Of a stretch of DNA of 64,000 bases, positions 18,180 through 32,651 are shown piece by piece. Source of the stretch: Anoplopoma fimbria. Its lineage: Eukaryota; Chordata; Actinopteri; Perciformes; Anoplopomatidae. The notes beneath the pieces are model-generated. The model did not search any database and had not been told where the DNA came from. It worked only from the letters and a program-made list of their open reading frames with translations. Numbering within the stretch: the stretch's first letter is position 1; each line of letters begins with the position of its first letter. The DNA lies in the NCBI RefSeq assembly GCF_027596085.1, contig NC_072467.1, forward strand, positions 8,175,476-8,239,475, in the 5' to 3' direction. The position numbers and the translations under genes are program-made.

Positions 18180-20237
18180 GATGTTTTGCTACAACAATTT
18201 TGATTAATGAACACAGTTATTTACATAATGAATTCTGCCAATAGCCATGAGCTTCTTCACAGCAGACATCTTGAATTGTCATAGCAGGAAAAGCACAAAT
18301 GTTAATAACAACGTAATCAATGGATCTGTTCTATTTAAGTGTCCCACTAAGCCATGATAGTTTGATAGTGAAACAGCATGCACAGAATCAGGACCCTCAA
18401 ACTTTAGCAGCTACATGTGAAATTCAGCCATCATTCCTTTTATTATTTACACCTGTGCATTAGCATGTCTAATAAATACTTGTTAATTCCTGCTCCAGTT
18501 ACATTATGTCATGGTGTTACATGTACAAGTGGCACCCAAATATCAGTGAAATAACTACGAATAATAATTTTAGCTGCTGTTATTCTGTGAAAAGATATGA
18601 GCCAAACTAAATATCATGTTTATAGAACTTAAATCATTAGGCAAATGTTAGATGGTAAGAAATGAAGACTCTTGGATCAACATATTACATACTCCTACAA
18701 GCTACATTCAGTGTGTGTAGAGGAATACCTTTCCTATAGTTTGCGTTATGGGTATCTGTGTGTTATTTCTGCAAAAGGAGGAATAAAACAAAGTAGAAAA
18801 ACAGGCATTGTAAGGAGCTGAGCGATGCACCGCTTTGCATAACACTGCCACAAGGCAATTTAAGGGAAGAGCAACTAGGCCGCAATTAACAATCAAGAAA
18901 TCTAACGTTGTTATTAAACCCACAAGTAGGATACCATGACTATAAATTGTAAATATCACAAATGCTTATTTATGGTCATATTACCTTACAAAACTTACAG
19001 ACTTAATATGATCACAGCAATACAACGAGTTACAAATGAGTAAACACAGAGACACAATGAATAAAGTATCATTAGGAAAAGGCTCTACACAGGTGGAAGC
19101 TAATTAGCATGACCAGCATCAGAGGAAATTAAGATTTACCTAAAAAGGAATGAGTATACTGTACATTAATCATAGTAACATGTAACTTGATGTACTTACT
19201 GTTCAACCCCCCCACATGTGGATATACTGTACATTTTTATTTTTATTTATTTATATTTTTATTGTATAATGTGTTTTATTTTATTTATTATCTGTTTCTC
19301 TGTAGTTGAGCTGCTGCAACACCTGAATTTCCCCCATGGGGATCAATAAAGGAGTATATCTATCTATAACTGGAACAACTGGAACTCAGGAAAAACTCCT
19401 GTGGTCTAGAGGTGGAATATACCACTCTAAGAGGGGAGTTGGAATAGTCCATGTGATGCTGGCCTTTTAATCATAGCAATCAAAACTTGATCAAAACATA
19501 ATTCCATTTTATTATAACACAAGAGTATAACAGTGTAAATAGCAGGTACAGTCAAATTATATGAAAGAAAATAGAAAGGACAAAGGCAATGAGGGAGAAA
19601 AATTGTAAATGCAGGAATTAATTAAACAATTAAAAAGAGGCAGATTGAACTATGTTTACAAATGTAGTAACCTTTTTTTCATAAATAAATAGATAGTCTG
19701 TCATATATGAATTATATAGTTTAATAAAAACATAGAAAACTTTCTAGTAAAAATTAACTTGAGTAAAAAATATATCACCTATTAAAGCACACGTTTACAA
19801 TGAAATCAATTTCACATGACTATTGTGTTATTTATTAATATTACTTTACACGTCACATACTGTATTATGACATCCTGCAGAGACTCATAGCTTCCGTTTA
19901 TAGTTTTGACAACTAAAATGTAAGTTTCAGTTGTGGATAGGATGAGTGAGTGAGTGACTTTCATTTCTTCAAAAACTCTGATCACAAGCAAACCTGCAGC
20001 GTTTCCGGTAAATAAGCGGCTCTGCGCATGCTCAGTCGCTGTCATTGGAGGTTGCTGTTGAATGATGGCAGCTACACATGAGGATCTAGCACAGAGTTGA
20101 ATATTGACTCTTTCTGTTTGAGGTACCATGACCTATTTCTCCCGTCGTAAGTAGACAGTAACCGATAGCTCGGCTGAAGTTAGCTCAGCTCCGTCCTTTA
20201 TTGTCTGTTGTTTACCCGCCTGCTTGAGACACAAGAC
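18180..20237. other. ccdc77-hdhd5 intergenic region with a retroposon tail
   Basis: AT-rich sequence without convincing exons. At about 19225-19375 lies a T-rich stretch followed by 'ctgaatttcccccatgggga' and 'tcaataaagg' plus a short TATC repeat, which resembles the 3' end of a fish LINE. The hdhd5 promoter and 5' UTR should lie in roughly the last 200 bp. Confidence 0.5.
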
Positions 20238-23067
<2,830 letters not shown>

Positions 23068-24488
23068 GACTTCTAACTCATCTCTGCCCCTGGTTAACTA
23101 CTTACAGGGCAGATGTGGCTGTTTCAGTGGCTTGTTCTTAGATATTTTCACAAAGTGCCATAGAATCAGCAGCAAAAAGCAACAATATGCAGTTTTAACA
23201 CTAAATGTAGGAAAGTTAGACCAGTTTTAAGTCGGTCAAGCATGGTAATGTGTCACAGACTGCTGCACTATTTTTATTTTTGTTATTCTTATGAACAACA
23301 CACATCACTGTTTCTAATAGCCCTACCTTCTACCTATAAACTGTATGTCAAGGACTAAAGTTTATCAAGAGGGACGTTGTGTCCTTTCTTGCCTTTGCAC
23401 CACACAATGAGTTTTCTCTTTTTTTTAAGTACATGGAATGTGTTGAGTCTAGGTGTCAAGTTACATGCATTTTACTACATCAGACTTTTATATAGTATCT
23501 GTCAGTTCATGGACGAGGGACATAGTTCAAACTCAAACTGGACGACATTCAGATTGATCCAGGGAGGGCTCTATAGAGACACATCTGATGGTTTGTCTGT
23601 GACACAGCATATTCTCTAGAGAAAAAGATGGATTTTATTATTTGCACAATGGCCAACCTAACTGGGTTATGTTGCCTTTTCCAAAATATACAACCCCCCC
23701 AGCAGGTCTTCAACAGTCCTGCTGATGTTTTTAATGCTATCACATTTCAGCTTGATTTGTTTTTAAGACAGGGTGAGTGCATAACCACTAATGCTGATGA
23801 GATTAAGTTTCCAGGTTTCAGTTTAGTTCCTCATCAGTTTTGATTCAAGCCTCAATTAAGAGTACAGTTATTTTATTTTAATTTTGATTTGTGAAATTGA
23901 CACAGTTACAGCAAAACTGAAAAAGGTGCTATTTTTGGTTAGGGTTATTGTTATTGTGAATATTTGTAATTAAAGTCAAGTGTGGGAGAAAAAATGTACT
24001 AACAGTTGCAGCACCAGTGAAAATTTCACACGGTACTGTTTGCTATTTATAACTGACGGGTATAATAACAATGTAGCAGGTGACTTAAATTGTAGGTTCA
24101 AACTGTGGAACTCTGGTAATGAACTGGAAAAAGCCATACTGAATGAAAGAACAATTAAAAAAGAATAAAAGACACGAAAACTTGTCAAGCGAAAACATTC
24201 TGTATACTGTAGCACATTCTTAGTACAGAGTCCTCCAGCAGAGGTTTGTAATGCTGGGGTCGCTATCACATTAAGCAGCTGTTATCCTGAAGAGAATATC
24301 ACAAAATCTATTTGATAAGCAACCGCCATTTAAAAACTGAGTTATTGATTCTACTAACTGTATAAATATTAAATGTCAAAATATGTACAAAACTCTCCCT
24401 CACACTATACAACATATGTGGTTTCTCCTAAACTGCTGACACTATTTTTCAAACAAGTCTTTAATAACAGGCTCCTACTTCAGTCCGC
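23068..24488. other. hdhd5-rab19 convergent 3' UTR region
   Basis: Stop codons of the two convergent genes bound this AT-rich interval. A possible hdhd5 polyadenylation signal ATTAAA lies near 23969. I saw no coding exon, RNA gene or repeat that I could name. Confidence 0.45.
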
Positions 24489-26701
24489 TCAGCAGCCGCA
24501 CTTTTTATCTGAAGACACGGTGCCATGGACCGGGTGGGAGCTGTTACTCAACATGAATTGATTCGAGTCCTGGGAAATCTCATCTATGATGGTCATGCCG
24601 TTACGTGCCAGCAGCTCCCGGGCCATGAGGATGAAGGCCGCCTCCACGTTCTGGGCCTCCTTGGCTGAGGTTTCCAGAGCAGCCAGCACACCGTTGTTTT
24701 CTGCCAGAGTGCAAGAATCCTCAAACAACACCTGCCTCTGAGCTTGAAGGTCTGACTTATTACCTGCAAGGATAAACAGAGCAGGAAGTGCACAAAGTAT
24801 GAAGTATCAATCAGTATCATCATATTCTGACACTTTTACAGTTTATTGCCTTGTCAAACGTGATAAATTGACAGAAAATTGTGAATAATTATTTCTCAAT
24901 CCACCAAAATTTGTCACAGTTTACCAGATCTCATTGTCATTGATATTGCTTGTTTTCTCCTACCAGGATTAAAACCACAAAATATTGCCTTTACTATCAT
25001 ATATGACAAAGCATCAAATCCTCATATTTGAGAAGCTGGAACCAGATACTGTTCAACATTTATCCTTCAAAAATTGATTTTAATGAAGATTAATTGATTA
25101 TCAAAATAGTATAAATTAGTAAATACATAATTTAATCTAGGGATTCTCAAACTTTTTGGGGACAGGGACCTGGTTACAGGAGGGAACATTTTCAAGCACC
25201 CCCCTCTTAATCATAATAGAGATTAGGCGTATGCATACTACTATTTGTACTCTTAGATTCCATTAGAACTATTTGTATTCTAAAAACTTTTCAACCCAAA
25301 TACTTCAAAAAACGAATTCATAGTGCTAAACAGAAACACGTTTAAATTTGAATCATGTTTAAAATAAAATAAGATAATCCTTTATTCATCCCACAGCAGG
25401 TACATTTGCAATGTTATTGAACATTGATACCATGTACATACCTTTAAACAGAGGGGGATTTTATTCAAATTGCATTTGGACTAAATTTGCTGCATTTATA
25501 GCCTACATTTCCAGTGATTGATATGAAAATGTTTTTAGAAAATGAACAGTAACACGGCTAGCATAGTCCTGATCTAAAGATGACTTTAAGTAAGTGCTTC
25601 AACTTTAGAATAATTCATTTATTGCTGTGTGAAACAATCATTCCAGGATTCTATTGGCCCAAAGCCTACAAGGGTGGGAGTAATAGACACAATATTCTTG
25701 TTTTATTGGCACAAATTGTTCCAATCTGTAGATATGCACCTTTAAATAATGGAGCATTAATTTGTCATTTATAGCACATCATTTCGCAGACAGAGTGCCA
25801 AAGACCCCATGGGGATCCCTGGACCCTACTTTGAGAATCACCCACACTGATTGTTTAAACTAAACAGACTAACAGTCAATGTACAAATGATATAAAAGAT
25901 GTAAAATAGTTGCAGATTGTCTGTCAGAATAAAAAGGTTGGGAACCACCGGTGTATTGTGTTCTTCACTATTTGCTCACCAATGAGGATCAGTACCACGC
26001 TGGAAGCTCCAAACTGCTGCACCTCCCTGATCCAGAGGGGAACAGATTCAAATGTGCTGCGGCGTGTGATGTCATAGGCCACCATGGCCCCGTGGGCACT
26101 GCGGTAGTAGCTTTGAGTTATGGTTCGAAAACGCTCCTGTCCTGCTGTGTCCCAAACCTGCATCTGCAATAACAACACAAACGACAACTCAATCCAATAG
26201 AACCACGCTTATGTCTACAGAACCCCAAACTAAATACCATAGCAACACATCCATGCAGTTAACAAATTAACACACCCAGAAAGCTAACACAAAGATGATG
26301 TCATTTGAAGGAAGCAGTCAACCACTCCTCTTGCCTAAAGGAAAGAAATGCTGATCAACTAAAACAAGCAAAGGGAGTTTATACTACTTATACTAATAGT
26401 ATATAGTAAGAGAAACTACATGTTTGTATATAAAAAGTATATCCATGATTAAATTAAATGATCCCGAATGAATGTGGAATGTAAGAGCAGACTGCATGTC
26501 ACCTACCTTTACCTTCTTGCCATCAATGTCCAGGGTGCGAACAGTAAAATCCACACCAATTGTGTTTTGCTGCTTCTCGATGAATATGCCAGACTTGAAG
26601 CTCTGGACCACACAGGTCTTCCCCACATCTGAGTCCCCAACCAGGATGATTTTGAAAAGAAAGTCGAAAGAGTCCTCGATCTCTGGCCCTGCAGACTGCA
26701 T
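24489..26701 (-). CDS. rab19: Rab GTPase, Rab19-like
   Basis: Three coding exons, 26507-26701, 25980-26163 and 24489-24763, give 217 aa, the same length as I recall for human RAB19. All GTP-binding motifs are present: GDSDVGKT (residues 22-29), the switch I region with [15 protein letters not shown] (69-75), NKSD (128-131) and ETSAK (157-161). The C-terminus KKCGC is a CXC double-geranylgeranylation signal that anchors the protein to membranes. RAB19 is linked to Golgi-to-apical transport and cortical clearing during ciliogenesis. Blocks such as [20 protein letters not shown] and FEDSCTLAE favour RAB19 over its relative RAB43. An open frame runs upstream of the start, but family length supports [14 protein letters not shown] as the N-terminus. 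Confidence 0.92.
25139..25957. mobile_element. hAT-type non-autonomous element (composite) in rab19 intron 2
   Basis: The left edge 'gggattctcaaacttttt' and the right edge, read as its complement 'ggtggttcccaaccttttt', resemble each other and the common fish hAT terminus. An internal copy of the left-type end occurs near 25800-25845 (complement 'gggtgattctcaaagtaggg'), so nested or successive insertions are possible. A retroposon tail 'ataatcctttattcatcccac' lies inside at about 25373. There is no transposase frame. The right edge lies only about 22 bp from rab19 exon 2. Confidence 0.55.
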
Positions 26702-28572
26702 GGTGAAAGGAGGAATATGTGTACACAAAAAACACACACACAGAGGCTTCAAAACACTAGACACACAAGACCTGTGTGCCTCTATGCAACAGAACTGGTT
26801 CCTTCCAAGTTGCGTCAACAGCTTGCTTCTTCTGTCATTTTTAACCTCGTTCACAAACTCAACTCTGCAAACAACATAAAGTAACTCCAAATCAACCTAA
26901 GTATCCCATGGCAGAGGATTCAGATTTTTTGTGACAGCATCCAAAGGTAATGTTCCTTCATCCTGTGCTTGTTTCCATGTCTATGCTACAATATGGGACA
27001 GATTTTTGAAGACTTAAACTCAATGTTTATTCCGCACTGCTGCCCTTTAGACTGTCACTCTTTCTGCCCTCTACAGCTCTCACCTCTCACTTTCATTCTA
27101 AGGAAACTACAGACACGCCCCTTACCTGTCCTGGTAGGTGTGATCTCCAACCGCCAGCCCACCTGCACCACTGCATCTTGGGATACGGGTTTTTAGTTTT
27201 CTATTTAGACTCTGTATGGCCACAATACCTGGCAGAGGCAGAAATAAAACTCAATGACCTGAAACACTGTTTATTACCAGAAGTACTGGCTCAGGCATGT
27301 AGATGTGATAGGGTTAGATACATGTAGACATTGAGCTCTAGTTGGTTTTTTAACTAACTGTATGACCTTACCATTTTTGTTAGACCTCTAACTCTACTAG
27401 TTTAGAGATAGAGGTACACAGAAAGCCAAAGTAATGGTGATTGACTTTGAAAAATTTCATATACTTTTATGAAGACAGGTTTGGCTTACAAGGCTCAGTG
27501 TGCAAACATCCCTTAGCAAACAGCTTAAACTGCTCCTGCAATTTAACTTCTCCTGACAGAATGCAAACACTTAAAACCTTTGTCTTAACAGCTGTCCTTT
27601 GGACCCCAGAATGTTATTTGTACATTTAAAAATGTCCTACAGTGTTAACCCCTCGCTGAATACTGTCAACTAGCACATTCCACAGCACTCAAAAACAGAA
27701 AGGACTAAAGCTAACGAACAAAACCCGACAGACACATTGAAAGAGGTTAAAGACAGGATAATAAAACATAAAGCGTAATTGAAATCATATTACCTCAGGC
27801 TGCGTACATTGATATCACAGTGTGATGTTAAAACAGAATGAGCATACTGCCCTGAATCTGAATTAGTCTCTCTCTCTCTCTCTCTTTCCACCCCCTCACT
27901 TGTTCTGTCGTCATCTCAGCCCACTGAAGAACAAGGCACAGCTGGACAGAGAACAATGTGTGAGTGTGAGGGGCACTTGACCAAGCTGGGTCTATCTTTG
28001 GCTACAACCACCAGCCACCCTCTTCCCATTGTGTGGGTGTTTGTGGCTGATGCCTTATTAAATGCAATAAAATGTGGTTTTGTTTGACTGTTTAGTGATG
28101 GAAAAAATGAGACAAGCACAACAGGGAAAAATAACTTTGATAATGCCTCTTTTATCCAAACAGCAAATTGGTAAGATATACAGGATAACACAAATTAATC
28201 TTCAGGCTGTTAAATGTCTAGCCATTACAGCATTTATGCTAGACATTATCGTTGTATGAAAGCTGACTTAATCAAATTAAAGTCATCTTTGTAAATTTGT
28301 GTAAAATCCCCAAAATTCAGACATCCTTACATCCTTATGTACAAACTAATTTGAGCTAGTGCATCGTTACAAAATCGCTCCAGTGTACATGAATATGCCA
28401 AACCAAACTACATGGTAGCCAAATTACCACATTCCTATTGGAGAACAGAAATATTTCTGTGATTCAACAGAGTCTCAGCTCAGGAGCTGTGGTCGAGTGG
28501 ATGAGTGGTGATGAAATCATATTTGAGCCGTAACTAAGCTACAGTATCAGTCACAGACGTCCCTCTGCTGTG
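26702..28572. other. rab19 upstream / ccdc34 downstream region
   Basis: No coding exon recognised. The rab19 promoter and any 5' UTR exon should lie here, as should the ccdc34 3' UTR. A (CT)n microsatellite occupies about 27867-27888. Nothing else could be named. Confidence 0.4.
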
Positions 28573-30559
28573 TCATCTTCTCTGCGCTGCACTGGCAGAG
28601 TTCCTCAGTCTTAAAGCGGTGCTGGGGCTTTGTTGACATTTTTGTTGTTTCTGAGGTTTCTTGCCAGATGTCTTATTCAGTGTTATTTCCTGAGGAGGGA
28701 CATGAATGGGCTTCCAGGGGACTGGGTTGAAGAAGCTGGGTGATGAGTAGGATTTGTCGTAGGGACCTGGAAGAAATCAAAGCAATACAATACTGATACA
28801 TAACAAATATCAGCTTGGCAAATGAAATGAATACGCTACATTCACATCTGATGCGGTTGGAGACCAACATTAAACAGTTATATTGCTGCTATTTTATCAA
28901 TTATATGGCGTGAGTTAGTCCGAAATTGAAAAAGCCTAGTTAATAATTCCCAGATGACTTAAAGGACCTTACTTGTTGGGTAGCAGGGTAATTTGGGACT
29001 TGCTCTGCTTTTTTCATTGGCTTTAGCCAGCCAGTCCTTAAACTTCTCCTCTGCCCTCTTGTGGCGCTCTTTCTCCTGCTCCTCCTTCAGGGCAGCTGCC
29101 TCCTGTCAACATAAAGGGATCTATCAGAATCTGTCTGTTCCTGCTCATCAATAACAAGATTTTACTTTAAAATACTTTCATTAAAAGCAGAATAACTTAT
29201 AAGAAGATCCGCATTACTTTCTCCTTCTTCTCCGATTCTATTTTTTCTAGGTTCTTCTTCTGCAGCCAGACTTTGTACTTTTGTTGAGCTTTCTGTTCAG
29301 TCTCCCTCTGTTTCTCCTGCTGCCTCTGTATCTCCTCCTCCTCCTTGCTTAGTTTTATGAGTTGCTCCTGCTTCTCCTGGGTTTGCATGAAGAAAACAAA
29401 GATAGACATGTCAGCATTTGAAAGTGTAGCACTACTGTTTAATTAAACATATAGTTTTACTGACTTTAAAGTGGCAGTGGCCTACCTGTTCTATTTTCAT
29501 CTTCAGCCATTCTTGGATCTTCTCTTCCATGACAATCTTTTTCTGTTCCCGCTCCCTTTCTTGTTGTTCGTTTTTTACCTTCCGTAACTGCTCCTAATTT
29601 TTAAATAAAAGGATAAATAAAGCTGTACTACTTTGAAATGAAGACCAAATGCAATAAGAATGTAATAATTTTGTTTGGTTTAATATACAGTACCAGTCAA
29701 AAGTTTGGACACACCTTCTCATTCAATGGTTTTTCTTTATTTTCATTTTTTTCTACATTGTAGATTAATATTAAAGACATCCAAACTATGAAGGAACACA
29801 TATGGAATTATGTGGTAAACAAACAAATGCTCAACAAACCAGAATATGTTTTATATTTTAGATTCTTCAAAGTAGTTGAATGAGAAGGTATGTCCAAACT
29901 TTTGACTGGTACTGAATATATGTCTAGCCTTAAGGAAAACATCCAAAAAGCAAAGGGACGTAAGGAAAGTAACATCTGCTGCAGTAATACAGTGATATAA
30001 ATAATAATTAACTGTTGCTTGCCTCCTCTGCTTGTTTTTCCAATTTTAAACGGTCTTCTTTGGCTTTGTTCACCAGCCACATTTCCCAGGCACTGCGAGA
30101 AGGGGAACCTGCTGGCTCAACATCATTCAACATCTGCACAGATGGTGTTCTTGGTAGCTCACATCTATAACAAAAAAAGATGTAAAATGATACACATTCT
30201 GCTGTATACTTACATTGTATCTGTCTGAATCAAGCAGTCTGTGGCCTTTAACACGTTTCCTAAAGTATCTTAAGCTTGAATGATCAGCAGCACCTGGCTG
30301 GTGAAACGCTGAGCCTGGAGTGGTCGCTCTGTCTTGGTGAGGTCTGCTGATCTGGGCTGGGCTCCAGGTCCTCATCACTATCAAAGCTGTCATGATATAT
30401 GGGAGAAAGAAGAGAGAATGTGTCTTCGTCGTCGGATAGGACGCCGTCGTCCAAGCCCTTAGACGTGCTGAAGTCTTTCCCCTGGCTGGTTTTGACGGGA
30501 GTCGAGCTGAAGCCCTTGGACACAGAGGCCGGACAGTTCGGCATCCTCCTTCCAGACAT
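28573..30559 (-). CDS. ccdc34: Coiled-coil domain-containing protein 34
   Basis: Six coding exons, 30294-30559, 30023-30164, 29486-29593, 29218-29376, 28973-29102 and 28573-28766, total 999 nt and give 332 aa. The N-terminus is acidic and low-complexity (SDDEDTF, DSDEDLEPS). The conserved block SAWEMWLVNKAKEDRLKLEK follows, then repeated heptad-like Glu/Lys/Gln coiled coils each ending in KxWL-type motifs (IQEWLKMK, YKVWLQKKN, FKDWLAKAN). The C-terminal signature is FFNPVPWKPIHVPPQE. Human CCDC34 is needed for sperm flagellum assembly. A non-coding first exon ends at 30922, and a further UTR segment runs 30560-30574 after a TTTTCAG acceptor. The donor after the second coding exon is GC rather than GT. 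Confidence 0.94.
29698..29914. mobile_element. Tc1/mariner-type MITE in ccdc34 intron
   Basis: The 217-bp element starts CAGTACCAGTCAAAAGTTTG and ends with its inverse. The inverted repeats match over about 39 bp with a single mismatch. The interior is AT-rich and has no transposase frame. This is the familiar terminal sequence of a fish Tc1-like family. It lies in the intron between exons 30023-30164 and 29486-29593. Confidence 0.9.
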
Positions 30560-30921
30560 TGCTAGCCGATGTCTGAAAACACAAAGTCAACACATGAGCA
30601 TGTTTTACACAAGTTGTGTGTGAGTTTCTGTCTGTTATTATTGTCAACAACATATGCATTTATTTTAGTAACACACACCACACAAACGTAACTACACTGA
30701 TGGTCATTGAACAGATCGTTTTAACGGTTAGCAAAGTGGTGGCTAACATTAGCACTCAAGAGGAAACTAACAGCTAGCTTAGGTTAGCAAACGTAGCTTG
30801 AATAGTATCTAACGTGCTACGAAGGTTTAATACTAACTATTGTGCTAGCTAACTCCACAGTTCACGTGTGCTGTGCCTCTTGATATATCTGTAAGAACTG
30901 TAAGAACATTTCGTAACCCAC

Positions 30922-31062
30922 CTTTTTGCGTAAGTTTGAAGAAAAGTCTCGCTGTTGTGGTTGTCTTTTTCGCCAACGCTGGAACTGATTTGTTTTTTTT
31001 CCCATGATACACCACGCCCCCACGCTCAACCGAACGCTGCCTCCGTAACCATGGGGACGCTT
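30922..31062 (-). promoter_or_regulatory. ccdc34 non-coding first exon and core promoter with X-box
   Basis: A good donor (AAAAAG|GTGGGT) marks the 3' end of the first, non-coding exon at 30922. At 31045-31058 lies GTAACCATGGGGAC, which fits the RFX X-box inverted-repeat pattern (GTNRCC, 2-nt spacer, RGNRAC). The transcription start is not visible and is probably between 30990 and 31060. The X-box call rests on motif match only. Confidence 0.6.
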
Positions 31063-31785
31063 GACGCTTGCCAACCACAAGTATCTCTCTTCAACATGTC
31101 AGGGTGTCTTTAAATCATCAGTGTGGGATTGAATATGTCTGCACGTCTACATCAAAATATATATATTTTAATTCACTGATTCCTCTTCTCATAGCTTGTA
31201 ACATGCACAATCAACTGTAACTCATGTATCTTCATGAAAAAAAGGATAAAGGACATTTTGAAGATATTATTAAGATTCTCTAAAATGATCTATTTGATTT
31301 TATTTAGATTCTGGAAAGAGTGGACATTTGATATTTCTATCCTGATATTTTTGTGATCCGTTACTGTACTTCAGACAATGAGTTCCCTTCCTGGAATAAC
31401 AGGCGGTTTGTTTTTATCTAGCTGCTCCGATCCAGTTTAAGTTGACCCGCCTGTACACTTTGTCTCACTCCCACTTAACACTATCTGTCTAATTACCAGC
31501 TGGTGTTCTAATTTGAGCTTGTGCACAGAAGGGCTGCTTTCACAAAGACATGTGGCATTTTGTGAGGGTTTGTAATGACTTGCAGCACTAAATTAATTGG
31601 TTGTCTTGTTTATTGTCTTTTAATGTTAAAATCCCACTACAAAGGCAACACCGTGCACTGTCCCTGAGTTGTTGATTATCATATAACCTGTGACTTTGTT
31701 AATTGCAAACAATCATTTAGTTTCAGATTTTTTTGTTTCAAATCAAGTGCCAGCAGTGTACAGCTAGATTGCAGTAACTCTGTAT

Positions 31786-32251
31786 CAGTGGTGAAAGAAG
31801 TACTCTGATCTTTTAAGTAAAAGTAGCAATACCACAGTGTACAAATACTCGATAGATTCTGAATCCAAAACTTCACTATAGTAAATGTACCGAAAGTCTG
31901 TAGACATATACAAACTAAAAGTACTCATTATACAAAACATATAATTCAGATATTATGTATATGTATATATGTATACGTATATCACTTTAATGGATTGCAA
32001 TAATTGATGCATATGTGTGGGGTGCATTTTTACTATGCCTGTCATGATTTAGTGGTTGATTATATTTTTATTAGTAATCAGAATCTGCAAAGTGACTAAA
32101 GTTATCATATAAATCAAGTGGAGTCAAAAGTAACCTACAATATTTCCCTCTGAAATATAATGTTGCAAAAAAGTATAAAATGGAAATACTCAACTACCTC
32201 AAAATTGTACTTAAGTACAGTACTTATGTACTTAGTTACTTTCCACCACTG
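31786..32251. mobile_element. hAT-type MITE, 466 bp, upstream of slc15a5
   Basis: The element starts CAGTGGTGAAAGAAGTACTC and ends with the inverse of CAGTGGTGGAAAGTAACTAA. The interior is AT-rich, repeats words such as 'aagtaaaagta', and has no transposase. The flanking 8-mers CTCTGTAT and CTATGAAT agree at 6 of 8 positions, as expected for an aged hAT target duplication. It is a common fish family that I recognise by its ends. Confidence 0.82.
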
Positions 32252-32651
32252 CTATGAATGAGTCATTAATGAAAAAACAACAACAACCACATGTCTGTAT
32301 CTTGTTGGTAATCATAGAAATATTTCTGGGACCCTCTCTACATTGCTCCCATCCATCATCTCTTCTGGGATACAATTTTGTATAATGTGTCAGATCCCTG
32401 TGAGGCGTCCACAGTTCTGAGTTCTGAGTAAGACCATGACACAGGAGGATAATCAGCAGCCAGCACGTGCAGGTAGGTGTGTCTGATCGTACGTGTCTCC
32501 AGATTCACACCAGGGTGAGGGATTCCAGCTCTGGCCTCTGCTGGTCCTCTCCTCGAAGGGCAGGAGTTCTCATTCAGTGCTCTACGTGGTCCTTTACTGA
32601 CTGTATCCAGCCAACCGAGCAGCCCAGCATCCAGCTCACTGGCCAGGTGGT

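Noticed and set aside
20208..20237. Upstream TTG start for hdhd5
   Set aside because: A TTG start is not expected in a vertebrate; the ATG at 20238 gives a plausible mitochondrial leader.
26393..26890. Longer N-terminus for Rab19
   Set aside because: The frame stays open upstream, but the 217-aa form matches the family length and the added residues look non-coding.
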